Assembly: GCF_018131105.1 (NCBI RefSeq)
Contig: NZ_JAFCJI010000001.1
Span: 2,976,001 to 3,040,000 of the forward strand
Length of the DNA stretch: 64,000 nt
Origin: Bradyrhizobium manausense
GTDB lineage: Bacteria > Pseudomonadota > Alphaproteobacteria > Rhizobiales > Xanthobacteraceae
Reading direction: 5' to 3'
Positions 1-7,769 of the stretch are shown one piece after another (within the stretch, counting starts at the first letter, position 1; each line of letters starts with the position of its first letter). Made by a program: the position numbers and the translations under genes. The notes beneath the pieces are model-generated. The model was not told the DNA's origin, ran no database searches, and worked only from the letters and a program-made list of their open reading frames with translations.

Positions 1-424
1 TCTCGTGGAATTGCTGCGGCGTCAGCACGGCGGAGAACACCGGCACCTCGGTGCGCAGCTGCACGTCCATCAGCGCCTTGATCACGGTGTCGGCAACGAA
101 CTCGTGGCGATAGATGCCACCGTCAACGACAAGGCCGGCCGCGACGATCGCGGTGTAGCGCCGCGTCTTGGCGAGGACCTGCGCGTGCAGCGGGATCTCG
201 AACGAGCCCGGCACCTCGAACACGTCGACATGGGTGAGATGGCGCGCCTCGGCCTCCTTGATGAAAGCGATGCGGGCTTCCTCGACCACGTCGCGATGCC
301 AGCAGGCCTGCACGAACGCCACCCGCTGCGGCTTGGCGAAGCGCGGATGCTCGGTCGCCGGTGGAACCGGCGGATTGGCGACTTGGGAAGTTTGGGCTTG
401 GGGATCTTGCAGCATCTGATTCAT
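1..424 (-). CDS. ribH: 6,7-dimethyl-8-ribityllumazine synthase, RibH2 type (3' end outside window)
   Basis: Condenses 5-amino-6-ribitylaminouracil with 3,4-dihydroxy-2-butanone 4-phosphate to make lumazine, the penultimate step of riboflavin synthesis in the cytoplasm. The ATG is at 424-422. About 141 residues are visible before the window edge; the C-terminus is missing. After a Pro/Gln-rich leader of about 30 residues come the blocks VAFVQACWHRDVVEEAR, VPGSFEIPLHAQ, VVDGGIYRHEFVADTVI and TEVPVFSAVLTPQQFHE. From memory these match the second lumazine synthase of Brucella (RibH2, a decamer) better than the icosahedral RibH1 class. An FMN riboswitch lies in its leader, so FMN should repress it. 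No other riboflavin gene is adjacent; ribF is 23 kb away. The enzyme family is certain; the RibH2 assignment rests on remembered sequence. Confidence 0.93.
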   Translation of the reverse strand, partial: MNQMLQDPQAQTSQVANPPVPPATEHPRFAKPQRVAFVQACWHRDVVEEARIAFIKEAEARHLTHVDVFEVPGSFEIPLHAQVLAKTRRYTAIVAAGLVVDGGIYRHEFVADTVIKALMDVQLRTEVPVFSAVLTPQQFHE

Positions 425-502
425 GGCTTTCCTTCAAAGGACCAGAATCAGGGCACACGGAACGACAAACAGCCGCATCTTGCGATGCGTCTGCCACCGA
501 CC

Positions 503-650
503 GTTCTCTTTCATCCGGACTTTAACCGTCGGCTTCGGAGTTGCACCGAATCTGCTGACCCTTCCCCTTGGTAAAAGCCTCGAGGAAGGCGCTCGCGGGC
601 TTAGGTCTTTCGACCCTTACCGCCGGTGGGGACTTTCACCCCGCCCTGAG
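503..650 (-). promoter_or_regulatory. FMN riboswitch (RFN element) in the ribH leader
   Basis: Read on the minus strand from 650 to 503, the leader contains the hallmark RFN blocks in order: AGGGCGGGGTGAAAGTCCCC, ACCGGCGGTA, AGCCCGCGAGC, GGTCAGCAGATTCGGTG, and CCGACGGTTAAAGTCCGGAT followed by GAAAGAGAA. The closing P1 helix and the conserved internal loops can be recognised by eye. The ribH ATG is about 78 nt downstream. FMN binding would be expected to stop translation or transcription of ribH. Confidence 0.96.
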
Positions 651-1044
651 AACATCGGCCGCTCGGGATTGAACGACCTGGCTGAAATATGACGCCGGTC
701 GGGGGCCGCAGCAAGCGTGTTCCGCAGCAAAAAGCCGCATGGTCCCATGCTGCTGGAGCGGTGCGGCCCTCGCGCCGCGGAATTAACGATTGGCCGATAT
801 TGGGAATCCGACTCTGGTTTGTTCTCATTCGTTAACAATTGTGGCCGAGATGAGCTGTGGACGAACGAGTCATGGCTTGTGGACGGACTCGGGACCCAGT
901 TGCGCAGATTCCGCAAATCACATCAGTTGATCCGCGACAGGCCCGCGCTGATCCGAGGGGATCGCACCAGCGACATTTAAGGCAGCGTGCCGGGCCGACC
1001 GCGTGCGTATCAACGACAACAAGAAGGCAAGAGGTCGAGACGGA
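651..1044. other. Intergenic region between divergent ribH and the YbjN-like gene
   Basis: This gap of about 390 bases must hold the promoter of the riboswitch transcript (minus) and that of the downstream gene (plus). A short inverted repeat, GCATGG-TC-CCATGC, lies at 737-750, and an AT-richer patch around 780-845 includes GTTAAC and CAATTG. I see no convincing ORF, tRNA or repeat-family element here. Confidence 0.5.
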
Positions 1045-1545
1045 ATGTCCCTGCTCGAAGGCGCTATCGATTCCAAAAGCCATCCGCTCGCGGTGGTCGA
1101 GGATATCGCTGCCAGCAACAACTGGCCGTTCGAACGCTCCGGCGAAGACGAACTGACCATTGTCTCGAAGGGACAGTGGACCGACTACCAGATCTCGTTC
1201 ACCTGGATGGGTGAGATCGAGGCGCTGCATCTGGCTTGCGCGTTCGACATGAAGATTCCGGTCGCACGTCGCGGCGAAGTGCAGCGATTGGTTGCGGCAG
1301 TCAACGAGCAATTGTGGGTCGGGCACTTCGACCTCTGGACCAACACCGGCATGATCATGCATCGCCAGGCCCTGGTGCTGCCGGGTGGGCTGACCGCCTC
1401 GACCGCGCAATGCGAAGCCATGCTCGCCGGCGCAATCCATGCCTGCGAGCGCTACTTCCCGGCGTTCCAGTTCGTGGTGTGGGCGGGCAAGACCACCGCG
1501 CAGGCGATGGACGCTGCGATGTTTGATACGGTGGGCGAGGCGTAA
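1045..1545 (+). CDS. YbjN domain-containing protein
   Basis: A 166-residue soluble protein with no signal peptide. Its start MSLLEGAID, its repeated Trp/aromatic beta-strand pattern (VSKGQWTDYQISFTWM) and its middle section (VNEQLWVGHFDLWTN, then MIMHRQALVLPGG) are typical of the YbjN family, whose fold resembles type III secretion chaperones. In alphaproteobacteria these proteins are conserved but have no firm function; E. coli YbjN has been linked to stress and motility. An in-frame upstream start at 1003 exists, but the MSLLEG start is the usual N-terminus for the family as I remember it. proC follows in the same direction across a palindromic repeat. Family call is good; function unknown. 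Confidence 0.75.
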   Translation: MSLLEGAIDSKSHPLAVVEDIAASNNWPFERSGEDELTIVSKGQWTDYQISFTWMGEIEALHLACAFDMKIPVARRGEVQRLVAAVNEQLWVGHFDLWTNTGMIMHRQALVLPGGLTASTAQCEAMLAGAIHACERYFPAFQFVVWAGKTTAQAMDAAMFDTVGEA

Positions 1546-1590
1546 GGCTCGCCTCCTCGAGACGATGAGGTGTCCGCAACTTTCACCCAT

Positions 1591-1715
1591 CGTCGTCCCG
1601 GCGCAGGCCGGGACCCATACCGCGTGATTTCGCTTGTGGCACGCGGCTTGTTGCTCTGCTCTCGATCCACTAGAACGGCCTGTGGTTATGGGTCCCGGCC
1701 TTCGCCGGGACGACG
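1591..1715. repeat. Intergenic palindromic repeat, CCCGG type, copy 1
   Basis: Two inverted arms, GTCGTCCCGGCGCAGGCC...GGGACCCATA at 1591-1619 and TATGGGTCCCGGCCTTCGCC...GGGACGAC at 1687-1715, flank about 67 unique bases. Each arm also folds on itself (CCCGG/CCGGG). A diverged copy with CCTGG arms is at 2970-3112. It looks like a miniature mobile or REP-like intergenic palindrome. Confidence 0.8.
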
Positions 1716-1724
1716 GCTGAATTT

Positions 1725-2561
1725 GTGGTGACCATAGTGGCTAACAACACTCTCCAAAACATCACCGGTACCATCCTGCTCGCTGGCGCCGGCAAGATGG
1801 GCGGCGCGATGCTGACCGGGTGGCTGGCCGGCGGACTCGATCCGCGCCGTGTGGCGGTGGTCGATCCGCAGATCTCGCCTGAGATCACCGCGCTGGCTGC
1901 CAAAGGCGTCGCGCTCAATCCCGATGTGAAGGCAGCGGGCACCGTCGAGACGATGGTCGTCGCGGTCAAGCCCCAGATGTTCCGCGAAGCCGGCGCCAAG
2001 CTGAAGTCGTTCGTCTCGGAGAAAACCTCCGTCGTCTCGATCATGGCGGGAACGACGATCGCATCGCTCGAGGAGGTCTGCGGCGGCGCGGTGGTGCGCG
2101 CGATGCCGAATACGCCGGCTGCGATCGGGCGCGGCATCACGGTAGCGGTCGCTGCGACGAACGTCAGCGTCGCACAGCGCGCGGTGGCCGATGCGCTGCT
2201 GCGCGCCACCGGATCGGTCGAATGGGTCGAAGATGAAAGCCTGATGGATGCGGTTACTGCCGTGTCGGGCTCGGGACCTGCCTATGTGTTCCTGCTCGCC
2301 GAAGAGCTCGCCCGCGCTGGTGTTGAAGCAGGCTTGCCCGAAGCACTCGCAACGAAGCTCGCACGCGAGACGGTCGCAGGCTCTGGTGAGCTGCTGCACC
2401 AGTCGGATCTTGCCTCCGGCACCTTGCGCCAGAACGTCACCTCGCCCGGCGGCACCACCGCCGCAGCACTCGGCGTGCTGATGGGCGAGCCCGGCCTGCG
2501 CGATCTCATGATCCGCGCGATTGCGGCGGCGACGAAGCGGTCGAAGGAATTGGCGAAGTAA
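1725..2561 (+). CDS. proC: Pyrroline-5-carboxylate reductase
   Basis: Reduces 1-pyrroline-5-carboxylate to L-proline with NAD(P)H, the last step of proline synthesis. The protein is 278 residues, usual for ProC. The N-terminal Rossmann motif is LLAGAGKMGGAML (about residues 18-30). Other family blocks are VVAVKPQMF, VRAMPNTPA and the C-terminal signature VSGSGPAYVFLLAEEL, which lines the substrate site and dimer core; TSPGGTTAAAL is also present. The start is uncertain: GTG codons at 1725, 1728 and 1737 are all in frame, and no strong ribosome-binding site separates them. The gene stands just after a palindromic repeat and ends three bases from the convergent thioesterase gene. Confidence 0.95.
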   Translation: MVTIVANNTLQNITGTILLAGAGKMGGAMLTGWLAGGLDPRRVAVVDPQISPEITALAAKGVALNPDVKAAGTVETMVVAVKPQMFREAGAKLKSFVSEKTSVVSIMAGTTIASLEEVCGGAVVRAMPNTPAAIGRGITVAVAATNVSVAQRAVADALLRATGSVEWVEDESLMDAVTAVSGSGPAYVFLLAEELARAGVEAGLPEALATKLARETVAGSGELLHQSDLASGTLRQNVTSPGGTTAAALGVLMGEPGLRDLMIRAIAAATKRSKELAK

Positions 2562-2564
2562 CGG

Positions 2565-2957
2565 CTACGCGCCCAACCGCTTGTTGAACGTCTCGACATT
2601 CACGAGTCCGCGCGCGTGGCGGCCTTCGCCGAGCTTGCGCGCGCCCTCGAATGCCTCGACCTCGAAGCGGATGACGCGGCGCTCGACGGCAATCACTTTC
2701 GCAGTGGTCCGCACCGTCGCGCCGACAAGCGCGGCCGCAAGATGGCGGATGTCGACCTCGGTGCCGACGGTGACCCAGCCTGGCTGAAGTGCCGCGCGGA
2801 TCGCGTCGCCCGACGTCATCTCCATTTCCAGGATCATCATCGGGGTCGCATAGACCATCGGCATGCCCGGCACGAAATGCCCGACCGTGCGCTCGGCCGG
2901 CACCACCAGCATGCGCTCGGCGCTCATGCCGACCTTGATGAAGTCGCGTGCATCCAT
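2565..2957 (-). CDS. Hotdog-fold thioesterase, FlK (fluoroacetyl-CoA thioesterase) type
   Basis: A 130-residue single-domain hotdog protein, predicted cytoplasmic, starting MDARDFIKVG. Its sequence lines up end to end with the FlK thioesterase of Streptomyces cattleya as I remember it. The FlK catalytic Thr42/Glu50/His76 correspond to Thr38, Glu46 and His72 here, with the same spacing (VYATPMMILEMEM and VDIRHLA), and the C-terminal VNVETFNKR matches HLEKFNAK. The FlK lid segment with its Phe gate is shorter here, so specificity for fluoroacetyl-CoA is not implied. Many rhizobial members of this family are plain acyl-CoA thioesterases of unknown substrate. It is convergent with proC. An in-frame start at 2984 would add nine residues and runs toward the repeat at 2970. 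Confidence 0.82.
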   Translation of the reverse strand: MDARDFIKVGMSAERMLVVPAERTVGHFVPGMPMVYATPMMILEMEMTSGDAIRAALQPGWVTVGTEVDIRHLAAALVGATVRTTAKVIAVERRVIRFEVEAFEGARKLGEGRHARGLVNVETFNKRLGA

Positions 2958-2969
2958 GGTGCTGTACCT

Positions 2970-3112
2970 CGTCGTCCTGGACAAGAGCAGCGAAGCGGAG
3001 CGCCGATCCAGGACCCATGACCCCGACTGCCTATCGTTGGCGTGGCGTCAAACCACGACCGGCCACAACAACTGTTTCCTGGGGTAATGGGTCCTGGCTT
3101 TCGCCAGGACGA
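2970..3112. repeat. Intergenic palindromic repeat, CCTGG variant, copy 2
   Basis: Outer arms CGTCGTCCTGG (2970-2980) and CCAGGACGAC (3103-3112), with inner arms ATCCAGGACCCAT (3006-3018) and ATGGGTCCTGG (3087-3097), give the same architecture as the element at 1591-1715 with CCTGG in place of CCCGG. It sits immediately upstream of the thioesterase gene, so it may lie in that gene's leader. Confidence 0.75.
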
Positions 3113-3139
3113 CAGTTGTGTTCGCAGCTACAGCGCCGC

Positions 3140-3343
3140 CTACTTCTTCGCGGCCGCCGCGCGCTCAACAAACGTCTTGCCGCCCTTCATCTTGTGGCGG
3201 AGCGGGGCTTCGTTGATCTGGATGACGACGGCATCGGCGTCGACGCCGAGATTCTTCACCAGCGCCTGGGTGATGTCGCGCATCATGCCGGCCTTCTGCT
3301 CGTCGGTGCGGCCTTCGGCCATGCTGACGGTGATCTCAGGCAT
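3140..3343 (-). CDS. 4-oxalocrotonate tautomerase family protein
   Basis: A 67-residue protein beginning MPEITVSMAEGRT. Removal of Met would expose Pro1, the general base of the 4-oxalocrotonate tautomerase superfamily, and the pattern EQKAGMMRDITQALVKNLGV is the usual first helix. The C-terminal MKGGKTF resembles the conserved hydrophobic tail that completes the neighbouring active site. I chose this start because Pro must follow the initiator Met; a longer frame opens at 3394 inside a repeat. Catabolic partners such as meta-cleavage genes are absent, so the physiological substrate is unknown. Confidence 0.88.
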   Translation of the reverse strand: MPEITVSMAEGRTDEQKAGMMRDITQALVKNLGVDADAVVIQINEAPLRHKMKGGKTFVERAAAAKK

Positions 3344-3367
3344 TTCGTTCGCTCCCTCTTCTCTCTC

Positions 3368-3453
3368 CGTCATGGCCGGGCTTGTCCCGGCCATCCACGG
3401 TCCTCGCTATCAAACAAGACGTGGATGCCCGGGACAAGCCCGGGCATGACGAC
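3368..3453. repeat. Intergenic palindromic repeat, CATGGCCGGGCTTGTC type, copy 1
   Basis: Arms CGTCATGGCCGGGCTTGTCC (from 3368) and GGACAAGCCCGGGCATGACG (to 3453) face each other around about 46 bases containing GGATG/CATCC steps. The same element recurs at 47372-47457. It fills the space between the tautomerase start and the hisS stop. Confidence 0.85.
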
Positions 3454-3465
3454 ACCTGCGAATGC

Positions 3466-4986
3466 CTATCCCCACTTTACGTCATGGCGCGCCAGGACCT
3501 CGCGCACCTTCGTGACGAGATCGGCCTCGCTGCACGAGAACTGCGCCGGACGCGTCTCGCGCCATTCCTGGTTGGAGGCGATCGCGGCGGCGGCCTTGGC
3601 GCCCTCGACGAGATCCTTGATCTGGAGTTCGCCACGCGCCTTTTCATCCGAGCCCTGGATGATCACGCAAGGGCTGTTGCGCCGGTCGGCATATTTGAGC
3701 TGATTGCCCATGTTCTTGGGATTGCCGAGATAGAGCTCGGCGCGGATGCCGGCGCTGCGCAAGGACGCCACCATCTTCTGGTAGTCGGCGACGCGGTCGC
3801 GATCGAACACGGTGACGACGACAGGGCCGATCTCGGGCCGCGTGTCGAGCTTGCCGAGCAACGTCAGCGCGGCCTGAAGCCGCGACACGCCGATCGAGAA
3901 ACCGGTCGCCGGCACCGGCTCACCGCGGAAGCGCGAGACCAGACCGTCATAGCGACCACCGCCGCCGACCGAGCCGAAGCGCACGGGACGGCCCTTCTCG
4001 TCCTTGGTGTCGAGCAACAGTTCAACCTCGTAGACGGGGCCAGTGTAATACTCGAGGCCACGCACGACGGACGGATCGATCTTGATGCGGTCGGCTCCGT
4101 AACCCGACGCCGCCACCAGCTTGGCGATCTCTTCCAGCTCGCTCACGCCGGCCTGACCGACTTCGCTCCTGGCGAGGTAGGTTTCCGCCGCGGCAATGGC
4201 TTCTTTCCAATCCTCGCGCGGCTTGGTGATGGCGAGAACGACGTCAGCCTCGGCCGCGCTGAGGTTGGCACCCTTCGTGAAGTCGCCCTTGCCTTCTTCG
4301 CCGCCGTCCCATCGTCCGGGACCGAGCAATTTGCGCACTTCGTCGGCGGAAAACTTGTCGAGCTTGTCGATCGCGCGCAGCACGGTCAGCCTGCGTGCCG
4401 CATTCTCCTCGCCTGCGAGCCCGATCGCTTCCAGAACGCCATCGAGCACCTTGCGGTTGTTCACCTTCACCACGTACTGGCCGCGCGCAACGCCGAGTGC
4501 TTCCATCGTGTCGGCTGCCATCATGCAGATCTCGGCATCGGCCGCCGGCGTCGCCGAACCCACCGTATCGGCATCGAACTGCATGAACTGGCGGAAGCGG
4601 CCGGGGCCGGGCTTCTCGTTGCGGAAGACGTAGCCGACACGGTAGCTGCGGTAGGGCAGGACCAGACCGTCGGTGCCGTAGCGCTCGCCCACATAGCGCG
4701 CCAGCGGCGCGGTCAGATCGTAGCGCAAGCTGATCCATTGCTCGTCGTCGTCCTGGAACGAGAACACGCCTTCGTTCGGACGATCCTGGTCGGGCAGGAA
4801 TTTGCCGAGCGCGTCGGTGTATTCCATCGCCGGCGTCTCCACCGGCTCGAACCCGTAGAGCTCGTAGACGGCGCGGATCTTCTCGACCATCTCGCGCGTC
4901 GCCCGGATCGCGGCGGGATCGCGATCCTCTAGCCCGCGCGGCAGCCGCGCCTTCAGTTTCTGCGGTTTTTTGGGTTTTTCGGCCAT
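3466..4986 (-). CDS. hisS: Histidyl-tRNA synthetase
   Basis: Class II aminoacyl-tRNA synthetase that charges tRNA-His; cytoplasmic homodimer. The protein is 506 residues, as in other alphaproteobacteria. It starts [11 protein letters not shown], a Lys-rich leader. Motif 1 region follows ([13 protein letters not shown]), then motif 2 with [12 protein letters not shown], the histidine-A segment [12 protein letters not shown], and motif 3 containing GGGGRYDGL and GFSIGVSRL. The C-terminal anticodon domain starts near residue 405 (VVVTVFDRD). The frame continues upstream to 5283, but that part reads through the hairpin at 5030-5055 and the end of the aminotransferase gene, so the ATG at 4986 is the sensible start. 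Confidence 0.97.
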   Translation of the reverse strand: MAEKPKKPQKLKARLPRGLEDRDPAAIRATREMVEKIRAVYELYGFEPVETPAMEYTDALGKFLPDQDRPNEGVFSFQDDDEQWISLRYDLTAPLARYVGERYGTDGLVLPYRSYRVGYVFRNEKPGPGRFRQFMQFDADTVGSATPAADAEICMMAADTMEALGVARGQYVVKVNNRKVLDGVLEAIGLAGEENAARRLTVLRAIDKLDKFSADEVRKLLGPGRWDGGEEGKGDFTKGANLSAAEADVVLAITKPREDWKEAIAAAETYLARSEVGQAGVSELEEIAKLVAASGYGADRIKIDPSVVRGLEYYTGPVYEVELLLDTKDEKGRPVRFGSVGGGGRYDGLVSRFRGEPVPATGFSIGVSRLQAALTLLGKLDTRPEIGPVVVTVFDRDRVADYQKMVASLRSAGIRAELYLGNPKNMGNQLKYADRRNSPCVIIQGSDEKARGELQIKDLVEGAKAAAAIASNQEWRETRPAQFSCSEADLVTKVREVLARHDVKWG

Positions 4987-5029
4987 GCGCGCGTTTACCA
5001 GCCGACGCACGACGCGGCAACTGGTCTTG

Positions 5030-5055
5030 CCCTCTCCCCGCAGGCGGGGAGAGGG
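5030..5055. repeat. Short G/C hairpin repeat between ilvE and hisS
   Basis: CCCTCTCCCCG-CA-GGCGGGGAGAGGG forms a near-perfect hairpin in the 77-base gap between the two minus-strand genes. A relative, CCCTCCCCCGCAAGG followed by GGGGAGGG, is at 50336-50358. There is no T-run after it on the minus strand, so it is better called a dispersed repeat than an intrinsic terminator. Confidence 0.6.
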
Positions 5056-5063
5056 AGAAGACC

Positions 5064-6146
5064 TCAAATCACCTTGCGGATCCAGTTGTGCGGATCGTTG
5101 GTGCGGCCGTACTGGATATCGACGAGCTGCTTGCGCAGGCCCATGGCCACGGGACCGGCAGCGCCGCCGCTGATCTCGAAATCGCCGCTGACCGAGCGCA
5201 CCTTGCCGATCGGCGAGATCACGGCCGCGGTGCCGCAGGCGAACGCTTCTTTCAGCCGGCCCGAGGCTGCATCCTTGCGCCACTGGTCGAGCGAATAGGG
5301 TTCCTCGCGCACGGTCTTTCCGGCGTCCTTGGCCAGCGCGATGATGGAATCGCGGGTGATGCCGGGCAGGATGGTGCCGAGCGGCGGCGTCGAGAGCGAG
5401 CCGTCATCGAACACGAAGAACACGTTCATGCCGCCGAGCTCCTCGACGTAGCGGCGTTCGACCGCGTCGAGGAAGACGACCTGATCGCAACCGTGCTGGA
5501 TCGCCTCGGCCTGCGCACGCAGGCTCGCTGCATAATTGCCGCCGCACTTGACGGCGCCGGTGCCGCCGACCGCGGCGCGCGTGTAATTCTCGGAGACCCA
5601 GATCGAGACCGGCGCGGGGCCGCCCTTGAAATAGGAGCCGACAGGCGAAGCGATCACCGAGAAGATGTATTCGGACGACGGCTTGACGCCAAGGAAGGTC
5701 TCGCTCGCGATCATGAAGGGGCGCAGATAGAGGCTGCCCTCCCCGCCGGGCATCCAGGCGCGGTCGATGCGCACGACCTGCTCGACCGCCTCGATGAAGA
5801 CGTCTTCGGGGATCTGTGCCATCGCCATGCGATCGGCGGAGTCCTTGAAGCGGCGGGCATTGGCGTCGGGCCGGAACAGGTTCACGCCGCCGTCGTCGCG
5901 CTTGTAGGCCTTCAGACCTTCGAAAATTTCCTGGGCGTAGTGCAGGACCGCGCCGGCCGGATCGATCTGGAAATTGGCGCGCGCCTCGACCTTCGCCTCG
6001 TACCAGCCACCCTTGGCCTGGTTGTAGCGGACCACAGCCATGTGATCAGTGAAGACGCGCCCGAAACCGGGGTCCACCAGCTTGGCGACCCGGTCCTTCT
6101 CGGACGTCGGATTGGATGCGGGCTGGATGTCGAATTTCATGCTCAT
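5064..6146 (-). CDS. ilvE: Branched-chain amino acid aminotransferase
   Basis: PLP-dependent fold type IV enzyme that transfers the amino group between glutamate and the keto acids of Leu, Ile and Val. The 360-residue length fits the longer BCAT subclass. Recognisable blocks are [38 protein letters not shown] (the Lys here is the expected Schiff-base residue), [13 protein letters not shown] and [13 protein letters not shown]. Start MSMKFDIQP at 6146 faces the divergent MarR operon across a 336-base regulatory gap. hisS follows in the same direction. Family assignment is secure. Confidence 0.95.
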   Translation of the reverse strand: MSMKFDIQPASNPTSEKDRVAKLVDPGFGRVFTDHMAVVRYNQAKGGWYEAKVEARANFQIDPAGAVLHYAQEIFEGLKAYKRDDGGVNLFRPDANARRFKDSADRMAMAQIPEDVFIEAVEQVVRIDRAWMPGGEGSLYLRPFMIASETFLGVKPSSEYIFSVIASPVGSYFKGGPAPVSIWVSENYTRAAVGGTGAVKCGGNYAASLRAQAEAIQHGCDQVVFLDAVERRYVEELGGMNVFFVFDDGSLSTPPLGTILPGITRDSIIALAKDAGKTVREEPYSLDQWRKDAASGRLKEAFACGTAAVISPIGKVRSVSGDFEISGGAAGPVAMGLRKQLVDIQYGRTNDPHNWIRKVI

Positions 6147-6482
6147 GTCCTTGCCTCCCGCTGCCGGTAGCGGCGCTGTTCTGGCGCCCGCCTGCCCCGT
6201 TCGGGCCCGGCTGGCTTGATGTGGTTTCTGGCCGGACCGCCGCCAGCCTTGTTACGGCCGGTTTCCGTGACCAGCATGTCTTCGAGGACATGCTTTTGCG
6301 GAAGGCGGAAGTCCAGTATGTTTTGCCGAAATGCCGCTCGACAATCGCACGGTAGATCTGATCCGGCCGTCGCTGCCTGTCCGGCTAACTCCGGCCGCTC
6401 TTCGAATGCCACCCGACGCGAAGCGATCTAAAATTTCGTGCGGGCTGATCGTTTTGTAACATTGAACCCAAGATACGTCAAT
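6147..6482. other. Divergent promoter region between ilvE and the MarR-PetR operon
   Basis: This gap of 336 bases separates two divergently read units. It holds a 22-nt inverted repeat at 6273-6294 and AT-richer sequence between 6420 and 6482 (TCTAAAATTTCG, TTTTGTAACATTG) that probably includes the promoter of the MarR gene. No ORF in it looks real. Confidence 0.55.
6273..6294. promoter_or_regulatory. 22-nt near-perfect palindrome, candidate operator
   Basis: AGCATGTC-TTCGAG-GACATGCT is symmetric at 20 of 22 positions. It lies about 190 bases upstream of the MarR-family start codon and 127 bases upstream of ilvE. The length and dyad are what a dimeric winged-helix regulator would bind, so autoregulation by the MarR protein or control of ilvE is possible. 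It lacks a T-run and so is unlikely to be a terminator. The regulatory role is inference. Confidence 0.45.
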
Positions 6483-7022
6483 ATGCCTGACATAAATTTC
6501 GCGACTCCCTCTCAAGACGCTGCCGAGCCGCGGCCGGCGGCAGGCGATGGAGGCAATTTGCGCTGGGATATCATTGAGCTGCTGTTCTTCGCCTATCGCG
6601 ATTTCGTCGGCGACCCCGACCAGGAGCTGGAGGCTTTCGGCTTCGGCCGGGCCCATCACCGGGTCATGCACTTCGTCTATCGCTATCCCGGGCTGAAGGT
6701 CGCCGACCTGCTCGACGTCCTGCGCATCACAAAACAGTCGCTCGGCCGGGTGCTCAAGCAGCTCCTGGACGAGGGCTATATCGTGCAGAGGACCGGCGAC
6801 AATGACCGCCGCCAGCGCCTGCTCTATGCAACACCGAAGGGCGAGGCACTGGTGCAGAAGCTCGCCGGCCTCCAGACCACGCGCATCACCAAGGCGCTCG
6901 CCGAGATGGCGCCGCAGGATGCCGAGACCGTCAAGCGCTTCCTGCGTGCGATGATCGACCGCGACGACCCGGACAAGGTGCTGGAGACGATCTTCGCCAG
7001 CAATCAAGACTCAAAGGAGTGA
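6483..7022 (+). CDS. MarR-family transcriptional regulator (PetP-like)
   Basis: A 179-residue winged-helix regulator starting MPDINFATP; a GTG 45 bases upstream is also in frame but less likely. The MarR fold is visible from about residue 40: GFGRAHHRVMHFVYRYPG, then the recognition helix LRITKQSLGRVLKQL and the wing with DNDRRQRLLYATPKG. Together with the response regulator that overlaps its stop, this matches the petP-petR pair described in Rhodobacter capsulatus, where both are needed for cytochrome bc1 expression. That link is by gene order and family only. Possible autoregulation is suggested by the palindrome upstream. Confidence 0.88.
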   Translation: MPDINFATPSQDAAEPRPAAGDGGNLRWDIIELLFFAYRDFVGDPDQELEAFGFGRAHHRVMHFVYRYPGLKVADLLDVLRITKQSLGRVLKQLLDEGYIVQRTGDNDRRQRLLYATPKGEALVQKLAGLQTTRITKALAEMAPQDAETVKRFLRAMIDRDDPDKVLETIFASNQDSKE

Positions 7023-7024
7023 CC

Positions 7025-7750
7025 GTGCCGCTCGCTGCCACGCTCGCCCGCCCGCCGGCGCAACCGGCCGATGACGCCCCGCATCTGCTGCTGGTCGACG
7101 ATGATCGCCGCATCCGCGATCTCTTGTCGCGCTTTCTCGCGGCCGAAGGCTATCGCGTCACCACCGCCTCCAGTGCCGGCGATGCCCGCGCGAAACTGCT
7201 CGGGCTGCATTTCGACCTGCTCATCCTCGACGTCATGATGCCCGGCGAGACCGGCTTCGATCTCGCTCGCTTCATCCGCACATCCTCCTCGGTGCCGATC
7301 GTGATGCTGACGGCGCGGCATGAAGCCGAAGCCCGCATCGAGGGCCTTCAGATCGGCGCCGACGACTATGTCGCAAAGCCGTTCGAGCCGCGCGAGCTGG
7401 CGCTGCGCATCAACAACATCCTCAAGCGCGCGGCGCCGCCGATCCAGGCCGCGGCGGTGGAAAAGATCGCATTCGGTCCCTACGTCTATCATCTGGATCG
7501 CGGCGAATTGCGCCAGGGCGAAGAGGTCATCCATCTCACCGACCGCGAGCGTGAGATGCTGCGCATTCTCTCGGAGACGCCGGGCGAGACCGTGCCGCGC
7601 AGCGCACTGACCGGCAACGGCAGCGTCAACGAGCGCGCCGTCGACGTGCAGATCAACCGCCTCAGGCGCAAGATCGAGACCGATCCCGCCAATCCGCTGT
7701 TCCTGCAGGCCGTGCGGGGCATCGGTTACCGGCTGGTGGCCTCGCCGTAG
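7025..7750 (+). CDS. OmpR-family response regulator (PetR-like)
   Basis: Two-domain regulator: receiver domain (about residues 20-135) with acidic pocket LLVDDD, phosphoacceptor in LLILDVMMPGE, Thr in VMLTARH and Lys in YVAKPFEP; then a winged-helix DNA-binding domain from about 150 to the end (LTDREREMLRILS, VDVQINRLRRKIE, VRGIGYRLV). An AAGGAG at 7014-7019 lies five bases before the GTG at 7025, which I prefer; the GTG at 7019 overlaps the MarR stop and would add two residues. The kinase gene begins 19 bases after the stop, so all three form one operon and the kinase is the likely phosphodonor. Confidence 0.93.
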   Translation: MPLAATLARPPAQPADDAPHLLLVDDDRRIRDLLSRFLAAEGYRVTTASSAGDARAKLLGLHFDLLILDVMMPGETGFDLARFIRTSSSVPIVMLTARHEAEARIEGLQIGADDYVAKPFEPRELALRINNILKRAAPPIQAAAVEKIAFGPYVYHLDRGELRQGEEVIHLTDREREMLRILSETPGETVPRSALTGNGSVNERAVDVQINRLRRKIETDPANPLFLQAVRGIGYRLVASP

Positions 7751-7769
7751 AAGCTGTGAAGCGCAACCG

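Noticed and set aside
503..692. Small plus-strand ORFs over the riboswitch region (for example the one from 423)
   Set aside because: They cross the conserved RFN structure antisense and have no protein similarity.
3382..4932. 516-residue open frame on the plus strand
   Set aside because: Antisense of hisS, beginning inside a repeat. No motif.
5030..5055. Intrinsic terminator between ilvE and hisS
   Set aside because: A strong hairpin, but there is no T-run and a related sequence occurs at 50336-50358, so a dispersed repeat is the better reading.
3466..5283. 605-residue hisS with upstream extension
   Set aside because: The extra part reads through the end of ilvE and a hairpin; HisS of about 500 residues starting MAEKPKK fits the family.
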